Below are positions 25,044 through 31,504 of a DNA stretch of 36,186 bases, in pieces. Each line of letters begins with the position of its first letter. Position 1 is the first letter of the stretch. The DNA lies in contig PSRJ01000233.1 of the NCBI GenBank assembly GCA_003175985.1, positions 1 through 36,186 on the forward strand, given 5' to 3'. The stretch comes from Terriglobia bacterium (GTDB taxonomy: Bacteria > Acidobacteriota > Terriglobia > Bryobacterales > Bryobacteraceae). The notes under the pieces are model-generated. The model had not been told where the DNA came from and did no database searches. It saw only the letters and a program-made list of their open reading frames with translations. A program made the position numbers and the translations under genes.

Positions 25044-26635
25044 AACCGCAGGTGATCATATTCGGCCTCGACGGCGCCACTTTTACGGTGCTGGACGATC
25101 TCGTGGCCCGGGGCATCATGCCCAATTTGGGCAAGTTTCAGTGCGAGGGTGTGCGCGGACACTTGATGTCCACGACTCCTCCGCTTACTCCGTTGGCTTG
25201 GTCGTCCCTGGTGACCGGCCGTACTCCGGGACAACATGGCGTCCTGGGATTCATGCAGTACGCCAACGCCAATTCCACTTCGGTGCAGCTTGTATCGTCG
25301 CGGCAGTTCACGGCCGAGACGCTCTGGTCGATCGTGAACCGGCAGGGCAAACGGGCGGGGTCCCTGAATTTCGTGGCGCATCAGCCCGCGCCCAAGATTG
25401 ACGGATGGGTGGTGCCCGGATGGGTATCCTGGCGATGGATGAAGCGTCTGAGCCATCCGGCGGGTATCATCGAGCAATTGAAGCAGGAGTTGCCGGGCTT
25501 CGACGTAAAGAAGCTGGCCATCGATTTCGAAGAAGAGCGCAAGTCGGTGGTGGGCGCGCCCATGGACGATTACCGCTCCTGGATTGGCCTGCATATCGAA
25601 AGAGAGCGCCAGTGGTTTGAAGTCTTGCGCCACATGATGCGCAAAGACCCGGCCGAATTAATCGGGATCGTGTTCGACGGCGTGGATAAGCTGCAGCACC
25701 TGCTGTGGTATTACCTGGATCCTCGGCTGACGCCGGAGCAGCCGGAGAGCGAATACCTGCGGATTCGCGACATGGCCTGGGACTATTTCCGTACCGTGGA
25801 TGAGTTACTGGGCGAAACCTTGGATCTCTATGGAGATAAATCCACCATCCTGATCTGTTCCGACCACGGATTCACCGCCACGCGCGAAGTGGTATATATC
25901 AACTCGTTCCTGGAGAAGATGGGGTACCTGAACTGGAAGCCGGAAACCGAAATGGTGGACGACGGTTCGCAGGAGTTGGAATCAGGCGTCTACCGGCATG
26001 TAGGCTTCGATCCCTCGCGCACCAAAGCATACGCCCTTACCGCATCGAGCAATGGCATCTTCATCAATGTGAAGGGGCGGCGCGACGAAACGGGAATTCC
26101 CCCGCAGGAATATGACGCCTTCCGGCGCGAGTTGATCGAAGCGCTGCTGACCAAGTGCGTGGATCCGGAAACCGGAGAGCCGCTGATCTCGCGCGTGAGC
26201 ACGCGGGAAGAAGCTTTCTGGGGACCCAACATGCACAACGCCCCGGATCTGACGCTGGAGTTGCGCGACTTCGGTTTCGTTTCGGTGCGGCGCACCAACG
26301 CGATTCATGCCAAGCGTCCCACGATCCTGGGCACACATCATCCCGAAGGCATCCTGATCGGCCGAGGCCCCGGAATTCGGAGCGATGCGTCGATTGATCC
26401 GGTCTGGCTCGCAGACATTGCTCCTACTGTGCTGTATGCGATGGGGTTGCAGATTCCCGCCGATCTCCAGGGGCGCGTGATCGAGGAATTGTTCACCGAA
26501 GAGCATCTCGCACGCCATGACCTCAGCATGGGTGGCGCAACGGAAGCGGCCGTCGCGGTTGCGGTCCCGGCAGGCGTTCCCGACGAGGATACGGAGATCA
26601 TCGAAAAGATGAAAGCTTTGGGATATTTGGAGTAA
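25040..26635 (+). CDS. Alkaline-phosphatase-superfamily phosphodiesterase/nucleotide pyrophosphatase-like
   Basis: The product has 531 residues. The N-terminus FGLDGATFTVLD carries metal ligand D11. The nucleophile is probably T50 in TTPPLTPLAWSSLVTG, followed by TPGQHGVLGF, the type I phosphodiesterase/nucleotide pyrophosphatase (NPP) pattern. Other likely ligands are D213 and H220 (FDGVDKLQH), D275/H276 (CSDHGF) and the His in GTHHPEG. NPP-type enzymes cut or transfer phosphodiesters using two zinc ions. No signal peptide is visible, so it should act in the cytoplasm. The ATGA overlap with the acyl carrier gene suggests it acts on carrier-bound or released product, for example at the phosphopantetheine linkage or by adding or removing a phosphate head group. 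This is inference; the substrate is unknown. Confidence 0.85.
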   Translation: MKPQVIIFGLDGATFTVLDDLVARGIMPNLGKFQCEGVRGHLMSTTPPLTPLAWSSLVTGRTPGQHGVLGFMQYANANSTSVQLVSSRQFTAETLWSIVNRQGKRAGSLNFVAHQPAPKIDGWVVPGWVSWRWMKRLSHPAGIIEQLKQELPGFDVKKLAIDFEEERKSVVGAPMDDYRSWIGLHIERERQWFEVLRHMMRKDPAELIGIVFDGVDKLQHLLWYYLDPRLTPEQPESEYLRIRDMAWDYFRTVDELLGETLDLYGDKSTILICSDHGFTATREVVYINSFLEKMGYLNWKPETEMVDDGSQELESGVYRHVGFDPSRTKAYALTASSNGIFINVKGRRDETGIPPQEYDAFRRELIEALLTKCVDPETGEPLISRVSTREEAFWGPNMHNAPDLTLELRDFGFVSVRRTNAIHAKRPTILGTHHPEGILIGRGPGIRSDASIDPVWLADIAPTVLYAMGLQIPADLQGRVIEELFTEEHLARHDLSMGGATEAAVAVAVPAGVPDEDTEIIEKMKALGYLE

Positions 26636-26642
26636 TGCGCCG

Positions 26643-27545
26643 ATGCCCAAGGTTTTAGTCAACGGAATACAAGTCCATTATCAGAAGCGGGGCGCCAACG
26701 GACCTGACGTGGTGCTGATCCACGGAATTACTTCCAACCTGGCGATGTGGTACAACGGGCTCCTCAACGGGTTCGTATCGGAGTTCCACATTACCGCCTA
26801 CGACCTGCGCGGACACGGCCTCACCGATATTACTCCGACCGGTTACACCTCGGAGAACCTGGCCGCCGATCTGCGGGCTCTGCTCGACGTTCTGGGTCTC
26901 GACAAAGTGATCATCGTTGGGCATAGCTTTGGCGGCACGGTCGGCCTCCATTTTGCGCTCGATAATCCGGAACGCGTGCGCGGCCTGGTCATGATGGATT
27001 CCGGAGTAGCCTGTCTGCGCTATCTGCGCATTATTCAAGACTGGTGGGGTTGGGAAGGGCGGCCCTCAGACATGAAGGAAAAGGGTCTGTCGCTCGACAA
27101 ATTCCTGACCCTGGACAGCCAGCAGGATGTGACCGAGGTCATTCGCCACGGTCTCTCCGTTCCGCGGCGCGCGGGCTTCAAAAAGGGACAAACCGGACTG
27201 ACTCCGCGACAACAAAAGCTTCTGGACGAAACCAGACTAGGTTACGAGTTTCGCGACGTAGCGGGCCTTACCGAAGAACGCCTCAAAACCGTTAAGACTC
27301 CGGTCATGGCACTGTATGGGGAAACGTCACCCTATAGCAAGATGGCCGCTCATCTTGCCAAAATCATGCCGAACACTTGTCACGAAGTCATCGAAGCGAC
27401 CGGCCACTTCTACGCCATTCATAAGCCGACGATGGCCGTGGAAAAGATTCTTCCCTTTCTTCGCGACCCCGAAGGCTTCGTCCGGCAGAGGAAGTCCGAA
27501 TCGGAAGCCGTGGAAGTGCTGGCCGGAGAACTCCGCGAAAAGTAA
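26643..27545 (+). CDS. Alpha/beta hydrolase, candidate product-release enzyme
   Basis: The product has 300 residues of the alpha/beta hydrolase fold. The oxyanion motif is LIHGITSN, the nucleophile elbow is VGHSFGGT with S95, and the base is probably H255 in EATGHFYAIHKP. The usual acid after strand 6 would sit in LYGETSPY; no Asp is seen there, so E227 may serve as the acid. The gene begins 7 nt after the phosphodiesterase-like gene and is part of the synthase operon. Because neither synthase has a thioesterase domain, this enzyme is a reasonable candidate for releasing the finished chain. It could also hydrolyse or edit intermediates. The C-terminal tail (about 280-300) is charged and poorly structured. 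Confidence 0.83.
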   Translation: MPKVLVNGIQVHYQKRGANGPDVVLIHGITSNLAMWYNGLLNGFVSEFHITAYDLRGHGLTDITPTGYTSENLAADLRALLDVLGLDKVIIVGHSFGGTVGLHFALDNPERVRGLVMMDSGVACLRYLRIIQDWWGWEGRPSDMKEKGLSLDKFLTLDSQQDVTEVIRHGLSVPRRAGFKKGQTGLTPRQQKLLDETRLGYEFRDVAGLTEERLKTVKTPVMALYGETSPYSKMAAHLAKIMPNTCHEVIEATGHFYAIHKPTMAVEKILPFLRDPEGFVRQRKSESEAVEVLAGELREK

Positions 27546-27562
27546 CCGCGAACGCCTTCCCT

Positions 27563-28321
27563 GTGGCCCAACTGTTTCGCGAATTGGAGCAGGGGGCGTG
27601 CCATTTGTGGTGTTGGCGCACCGCTGCTTCCTTCGATGAGACTCTGGCCGCCCGTGGCGTGGGTTTTCTCTCGGAGGACGAGATGGAGCGTTACCGGCGG
27701 TATCTCGTCCCAGAGGCCGCGCGCACCTTTCTTGCGGCCCGCGTATTGCTTCGGTCGGTACTCTCCGAATACATCGACCGGTCCCCGGCATCCTGGCGTT
27801 TCGCGCTGAATCCCTGGGGCCGGCCCTATCTTGCCGCGGACGATATTCTCCCCGCCCTGGCCTTCAACCTGTCGCATAAGCCGGGTTTCGTCGCCTGCCT
27901 GGTCGGCGCGAACCGCGAATTGGGGGTGGATGTCGAAGATGCCTCAGCCGCGCGCCCGCACTTGCTGGCGATTGCCGAACGCTTCTTTTCCCCCTCGGAA
28001 GCGGCCGCACTGCGGGCGCTTCCCGCGGCCGGGCAGATGAACCGGTTCTACGAGCTGTGGACGCTAAAAGAGTCCTACATTAAGGCACGTGGCGTAGGAC
28101 TGAGCCTCGGGCTGTCACAATTTTCGTTTTCCGTGGGCGGAGAAACTGCCGGCATCAGTTTTGATCCCGGGTTCGACGACATCGCAAGCCGGTGGGACTT
28201 CCGCCTGTTCCGCTCGCACGCACCCTACCTGCTCGCTACGGCGATCCAACTCGAGAGACGTCCGCTAGCGATCCTGATGAAGGACGGCGCTGAAGTGACT
28301 GCTCGCGCGCTGCGGTTGTGA
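27563..28321 (+). CDS. Sfp-type 4'-phosphopantetheinyl transferase
   Basis: The product has 252 residues and starts at GTG 27563, 18 nt after the hydrolase gene. All Sfp-family signatures are present: WGRPYL (85-90), FNLSHKPG (101-108, H105), GVDVED with metal ligands D123 and E125, and LWTLKESYIKARG with K169, E170 and K174. The enzyme moves phosphopantetheine from coenzyme A onto the serine of carrier proteins. It closes the synthase operon and most likely activates S1865 and S1162 of the two synthases and S44 of the free carrier. It is intact, unlike the related domain at the end of the second synthase. Its 3' end overlaps a small minus-strand reading frame. Confidence 0.92.
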   Translation: MAQLFRELEQGACHLWCWRTAASFDETLAARGVGFLSEDEMERYRRYLVPEAARTFLAARVLLRSVLSEYIDRSPASWRFALNPWGRPYLAADDILPALAFNLSHKPGFVACLVGANRELGVDVEDASAARPHLLAIAERFFSPSEAAALRALPAAGQMNRFYELWTLKESYIKARGVGLSLGLSQFSFSVGGETAGISFDPGFDDIASRWDFRLFRSHAPYLLATAIQLERRPLAILMKDGAEVTARALRL

Positions 28322-28588
28322 ACTCGCCCGTGGATTCTCAGTCTCCACCAGGTGCCGCAGCAGATCCAGGCAGCGCGCGACCTTTCGATCTCCGCTCACC
28401 AGCGGGTCCGGCGCCTCCTGAATTCCGCCCGCTACGGCCTGAAGCAACTGCAGCCGTTCCTCCTGGAGCCCCCAAGAGTGATCGGGGCAATCCAGGTCAA
28501 GCGTTTTCCTAAGCTCGACCTGCAAGCCCGCGGAATTGCGCGAACTCCACGCCGCCAGGATGCGGGCAGCCTGGTTAGCGGGCGTCAT
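28265..28588 (-). CDS. Possible small protein of unknown function
   Basis: This frame encodes 107 residues from ATG 28588; an ATG eight codons upstream is also possible. Its codons end mostly in G or C and it has a natural-looking helical composition (NQAARILAAWSSRNSAG, RCLDLLRHLVETE), which makes it the best coding frame in the gap between the synthase operon and the flagellar genes. No Shine-Dalgarno sequence is visible and no family is recognised. Its last 57 nt overlap the 3' end of the convergent phosphopantetheinyl transferase gene. It may be a chance frame. Confidence 0.45.
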   Translation of the reverse strand: MTPANQAARILAAWSSRNSAGLQVELRKTLDLDCPDHSWGLQEERLQLLQAVAGGIQEAPDPLVSGDRKVARCLDLLRHLVETENPRASSQPQRASSHFSAVLHQDR

Positions 28589-28640
28589 AGAAAGGAGATA
28601 TGGTACCGGCATCAGTCATTCTCATCGGTAGATTTCAGTA

Positions 28641-28667
28641 GAAATTCCTAGAAGTTTGCGCCGAATT
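28641..28667 (+). promoter_or_regulatory. Candidate sigma-28-like promoter before flbD
   Basis: GAAA (28641-28644) is followed after 15 nt by GCCGAATT (28660-28667). This matches 3 of 4 and 5 of 8 bases of the flagellar sigma consensus TAAA-N15-GCCGATAA. Transcription would start about 20 nt before flbD. The match is modest. Confidence 0.3.
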
Positions 28668-28693
28668 ATCGATGTGGAATACAGAGACTCCCG

Positions 28694-28924
28694 ATGATCC
28701 ACGTAACACGGTTGAATCACACGCCTGTGGTCCTCAACTGCGATTTGATCGAACACGTCGAAACCACACCCGACACCGTGATCAGCCTTACCACGGGACA
28801 GAAATTGATGGTGCTCGAATCGCCCGAGGAGATCGTCGAGCGAGTCGTCCGGTTTCGAAGATCGATCATTTTAGGGGAACGCCTCTCGGCGGAAGCGGGC
28901 AACGAAATCAATGGCAGAGGGTAA
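28694..28924 (+). CDS. flbD: Flagellar protein FlbD/SwrD family
   Basis: The product has 76 residues. The pattern MIHVTRLNHTPVVLNCDLIE and HVETTPDTVISLTTGQKLMV is the FlbD family signature, here at full length. In Bacillus the homologue (SwrD) raises flagellar motor power; in other bacteria flbD lies beside motA and motB, as here. The protein is cytoplasmic and small with no membrane helix. The last 14 nt overlap the start of motA, so the two are likely translated together. It is the first gene of the flagellar run. It is unrelated to the Caulobacter regulator that shares the name FlbD. Confidence 0.88.
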   Translation: MIHVTRLNHTPVVLNCDLIEHVETTPDTVISLTTGQKLMVLESPEEIVERVVRFRRSIILGERLSAEAGNEINGRG

Positions 28925-29765
28925 GGCAAAATCGAAATCCGGGGGCAAGCGGCCAGATCTGGTCAGCCTCGGCGGCCTGGCGCTGGCCGTGGGTGGGATT
29001 CTTACAGGGCTGATTCTGGATGGCGGCAAGCTCAAGGATGTGCAGCAATTTTCGGCCGCGATCATCGTTTTGGGCGGCACTATCGGAGCCGTCATGCTCA
29101 CGACGCCGATGAAAGCGCTGCTCGGGGCAGCCGGGAAAATCGGCCTGGTCTTTTTTGAAAAGGCGCATTCGGCCGCCGCGGTCATCGACGAAATTGTGGG
29201 TTACGCAACGCAAGCTCGAAAACAGGGCATCGTATCCCTGGAGTCTCAGGCCGCTGCCATTCAGGATCCGTTCATGCGCAAAGCGCTCAATCTGGCGATT
29301 GACGGCATTGACCTGCAGCAGCTACGCAGCATTATGGAGCTGGAAATCACGCTGCTCGAGCAACACGGGGAGGCGGAAACGAAGGTTTTTGAAGCGGCCG
29401 GCGGATACGCGCCCACCATCGGGATCATCGGAGCCGTGCTGGGCCTCATGCAGGTGATGAAGAACCTCGCGAACATCGACGAAGTCGGCCACGGAATTGC
29501 CACGGCTTTCGTGGCTACGGTATATGGTGTTGCTTCAGCGAATCTCTTCTTTCTGCCGGCTGCCAACAAATTGAAAGCCCGGTTAAAAGAAGAGATTCAT
29601 ATCCGGGAACTGGTGCTGGAAGGAGTGCTCTCAGTAGTGGAGGGAATGAATCCCAAGCTGATCCGCACTAAGCTCGAAGCCTACGCTCCCGCCAAGGAGG
29701 GGGCTGGAAAGAAGGCCAAGGCGCAGGCCGAAGCCGCCGGGAAACCCGCGCCCGTGGAGGGCTGA
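28911..29765 (+). CDS. motA: Flagellar motor stator protein MotA
   Basis: The product has 284 residues, normal for MotA. Four membrane helices are visible: about 17-36 (LVSLGGLALAVGGILTG), 45-62 (FSAAIIVLGGTIGAVML), and a later pair around GGYAPTIGIIGAVLGLMQVM and GIATAFVATVYGVASANLFF. The cytoplasmic loop between helices 2 and 3 is the part that touches the rotor protein FliG. Together with MotB it forms the ion-driven stator in the inner membrane. The C-terminus has an Ala/Lys-rich tail. The start overlaps flbD by 14 nt and the stop lies 1 nt before the motB start, so it is in one operon. Confidence 0.94.
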   Translation: MAEGKAKSKSGGKRPDLVSLGGLALAVGGILTGLILDGGKLKDVQQFSAAIIVLGGTIGAVMLTTPMKALLGAAGKIGLVFFEKAHSAAAVIDEIVGYATQARKQGIVSLESQAAAIQDPFMRKALNLAIDGIDLQQLRSIMELEITLLEQHGEAETKVFEAAGGYAPTIGIIGAVLGLMQVMKNLANIDEVGHGIATAFVATVYGVASANLFFLPAANKLKARLKEEIHIRELVLEGVLSVVEGMNPKLIRTKLEAYAPAKEGAGKKAKAQAEAAGKPAPVEG

Positions 29766-29766
29766 A

Positions 29767-30594
29767 ATGGCTCGCAAAAAAGCCCACGCGGAACATGAGA
29801 ATCACGAACGTTGGCTGGTCTCCTACGCCGACTTCATTACCCTTTTGTTTGCCTTCTTTGTGGTGATGTTCGCCACTTCGCAGACCGATAAGGCGAAAGC
29901 GCAGCAAGTTTCCGAGTCCGTGCAGAAGGCTCTGGAAAATGGCGGTATCAAGGCGGTAGTGCATGAGATTCTGGGCGGCACCGTCGACGATAAAGGAAAA
30001 GGCAACGCACAGATGCGCGGGCCCGGCGGCGCCCAGAAGCAGGACAAAGAATCTAAAGACAGCAAGATCGCGGAACTGATGCCTTCCATGCACTACCTCA
30101 CCAAGGAGTTGGAAGCCGAAATCAAACAAGGGAAGATCCAGGTCAGCCTGCAGCCGCGCGGACTTGTGGTGAGCCTTCAGGAAGCCGCATTCTTCCCGTC
30201 CGGCGCAGACTCGATCGCCGCCGACACCTATCCCACGATGCAAAAGATCGCGGATCTGGTGACGAAGCTTCCCAATCCGATCCGGCTGGAAGGCCACACT
30301 GATTCCATTCCCATCCACACCGCGCGCTTTCGCAGCAATTGGGACCTCTCCGCCGCGCGGGCCATTGCCATGCTGGATTTGTTGAGCGGGCAATTTGAAC
30401 TTCCACGCGGCCGGTTTTCCATTGCCGGCTATGCCGACACAGCCCCTGTCGACACCAACGAAACGCCCGAAGGCCGGGCACGCAACCGCCGCGTCGATAT
30501 TGTTTTCTTGAACCAGCAAGCTCTTATCGGAGAGCCCGCTCCCCCCAAACCCGCCGCAGCGCCGCCGGCTGCCCCGGCCCAGAAAAAGGGCTGA
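29767..30594 (+). CDS. motB: Flagellar motor stator protein MotB
   Basis: The product has 275 residues. A single membrane helix near the start (VSYADFITLLFAFFVVMFAT) carries the proton-binding aspartate D22. The C-terminal OmpA-like domain, which grips peptidoglycan, is seen in EGHTDSIPIHTARF, WDLSAARA and RARNRRVDIVFL. A GGAGGG ribosome binding site overlaps the end of motA just before ATG 29767. The gene ends with a Pro/Ala-rich tail, and fliW starts 1 nt after its stop. Confidence 0.95.
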   Translation: MARKKAHAEHENHERWLVSYADFITLLFAFFVVMFATSQTDKAKAQQVSESVQKALENGGIKAVVHEILGGTVDDKGKGNAQMRGPGGAQKQDKESKDSKIAELMPSMHYLTKELEAEIKQGKIQVSLQPRGLVVSLQEAAFFPSGADSIAADTYPTMQKIADLVTKLPNPIRLEGHTDSIPIHTARFRSNWDLSAARAIAMLDLLSGQFELPRGRFSIAGYADTAPVDTNETPEGRARNRRVDIVFLNQQALIGEPAPPKPAAAPPAAPAQKKG

Positions 30595-30595
30595 A

Positions 30596-31093
30596 ATGGA
30601 TATCGAATTGCATGAAAATTCGGGCCAAATGTCGAGAATAGAGTCTCTATATTTTAATGAATTAGAGTACAACGAGGACTCGCCCTTCTATTTTGCCGCC
30701 GGAATTCCCGGGTTCGAGGAGCACACGGCGTTCCTCTTCGTTGAGCAGCCCCACACCAGCCCTCTGATTTTCATGCAGAGCCTGCGCGATACAGCAGTCT
30801 GCTTTGTCGGCTTGCCGGCGGCGGCGATCGATCCGGACTATCGACTGCAGCTCTCTCCCGAGGAGGGCGTGGCTCTGGGATTGCCGTGGTCGGAGAATCC
30901 CGAAATCGGCCAGGAGATCTTCTGTCTGGCGCTGATCACGATTGTCGAGGGTTCCGATCCGGTGGCGAATCTGATGTCGCCCATCGTGGTTAACCTTAAG
31001 AATCGTAAAGGCATACAGGCGATCCAGTTGGGCTCTCACTATTCCCTGCGCCATCCGCTCGCTCCCGAGCACGAGGCGGCCTCATGCTCGTAA
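30596..31093 (+). CDS. fliW: Flagellar assembly factor FliW
   Basis: The product has 165 residues. Typical FliW patterns are FAAGIPGFEEHTAFLF, LRDTAVCFVGLP and the C-terminal NLMSPIVVNLKNRKG with GIQAIQLGSHYSLRHPL. In Bacillus FliW binds either flagellin or CsrA: when flagellin is exported, FliW is freed, binds CsrA and lifts its block on flagellin translation. The neighbours fit this exactly: csrA overlaps the 3' end by 10 nt and the flagellin gene is next. The first 15 residues are an N-terminal extension; the family core begins near residue 16. Confidence 0.95.
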   Translation: MDIELHENSGQMSRIESLYFNELEYNEDSPFYFAAGIPGFEEHTAFLFVEQPHTSPLIFMQSLRDTAVCFVGLPAAAIDPDYRLQLSPEEGVALGLPWSENPEIGQEIFCLALITIVEGSDPVANLMSPIVVNLKNRKGIQAIQLGSHYSLRHPLAPEHEAASCS

Positions 31094-31383
31094 TGCGCCG
31101 CCGCGCCGGGGAAAGCGTCCTCATCGGAGCGGAGATCGAAATCGAAATTCTCGAAGTAGGTCCTACCCGAGTGAAACTCGGCATTGTCGCCCCCGAGCAG
31201 CTCGCCATCGCACGCAAGGAAGTGGTGCTGACGCGCGCCGAGAACCTGACTGCGTCGAGGGCCAGTGACCCCCGCGTGATTGCGTGGCTAAGCGGCAAGC
31301 TCGCGCCCACGCGCACGTCAGAAACCGTCAATTCTTTGACAGTGCGCAATAATTCTCCGAAAACTCTGGCTAATTCCCGCTAA
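31084..31383 (+). CDS. csrA: Carbon storage/translational regulator CsrA with long C-terminal tail
   Basis: The product has 99 residues against the usual 60-75. The RNA-binding core is clear: MLVMRRRAGESVLIG at the start, EIEILEVGPTRVKLGIVAP, and R44 in IARKEVVL, matching the key RNA-contacting arginine. About 40 residues beyond the core are polar and Thr/Ser/Asn-rich, with no known domain. CsrA binds GGA-containing hairpins near ribosome binding sites and blocks translation. It overlaps fliW by 10 nt and lies 121 nt upstream of the flagellin start, whose leader carries several GGA motifs. Flagellin is therefore the likely target. Confidence 0.93.
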   Translation: MLVMRRRAGESVLIGAEIEIEILEVGPTRVKLGIVAPEQLAIARKEVVLTRAENLTASRASDPRVIAWLSGKLAPTRTSETVNSLTVRNNSPKTLANSR

Positions 31384-31389
31384 AAAAAT

Positions 31390-31416
31390 TAGAAATTCAG
31401 GACCCGTCCCCGATAT
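31390..31416 (+). promoter_or_regulatory. Candidate sigma-28 (FliA) promoter of flagellin
   Basis: TAGA (31390-31393) is followed after 15 nt by CCCGATAT (31409-31416). This matches 9 of 12 consensus bases of TAAA-N15-GCCGATAA, including the invariant CCGATA core. It lies 6 nt after the csrA stop and would give flagellin its own transcript with a leader of about 80 nt. Confidence 0.55.
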
Positions 31417-31419
31417 GGA

Positions 31420-31504
31420 GGGGGAAGATACTTTCGGGCATCCCCAAGGAGAACCTGGACCCGCGCATGACGCTCGGGAATGTATCCATAACAGGACGTT
31501 AACC
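31420..31504 (+). promoter_or_regulatory. Flagellin mRNA leader with probable CsrA sites
   Basis: The leader holds about five GGA triplets. The last lies in ATAACAGGACGT (31488-31499), matching 9 of 12 positions of the CsrA consensus RUACARGGAUGU, and it contains the AGGA ribosome binding site 8 nt before ATG 31505. CsrA bound here would hide the ribosome binding site. The csrA and fliW genes directly upstream support this reading. Confidence 0.5.

Noticed and set aside
28590..28640. AAAGGAGAT followed by ATG and 13 codons as a leader peptide
   Set aside because: The spacing between the GGAG and the ATG is only about 2 nt, too short for efficient initiation, and the peptide is not followed by an attenuator-like structure.
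31336..31364. TTGACA in the csrA 3' end as a sigma-70 promoter for flagellin
   Set aside because: No -10 element is present at 16-18 nt, whereas a better sigma-28-like match lies at 31390-31416.
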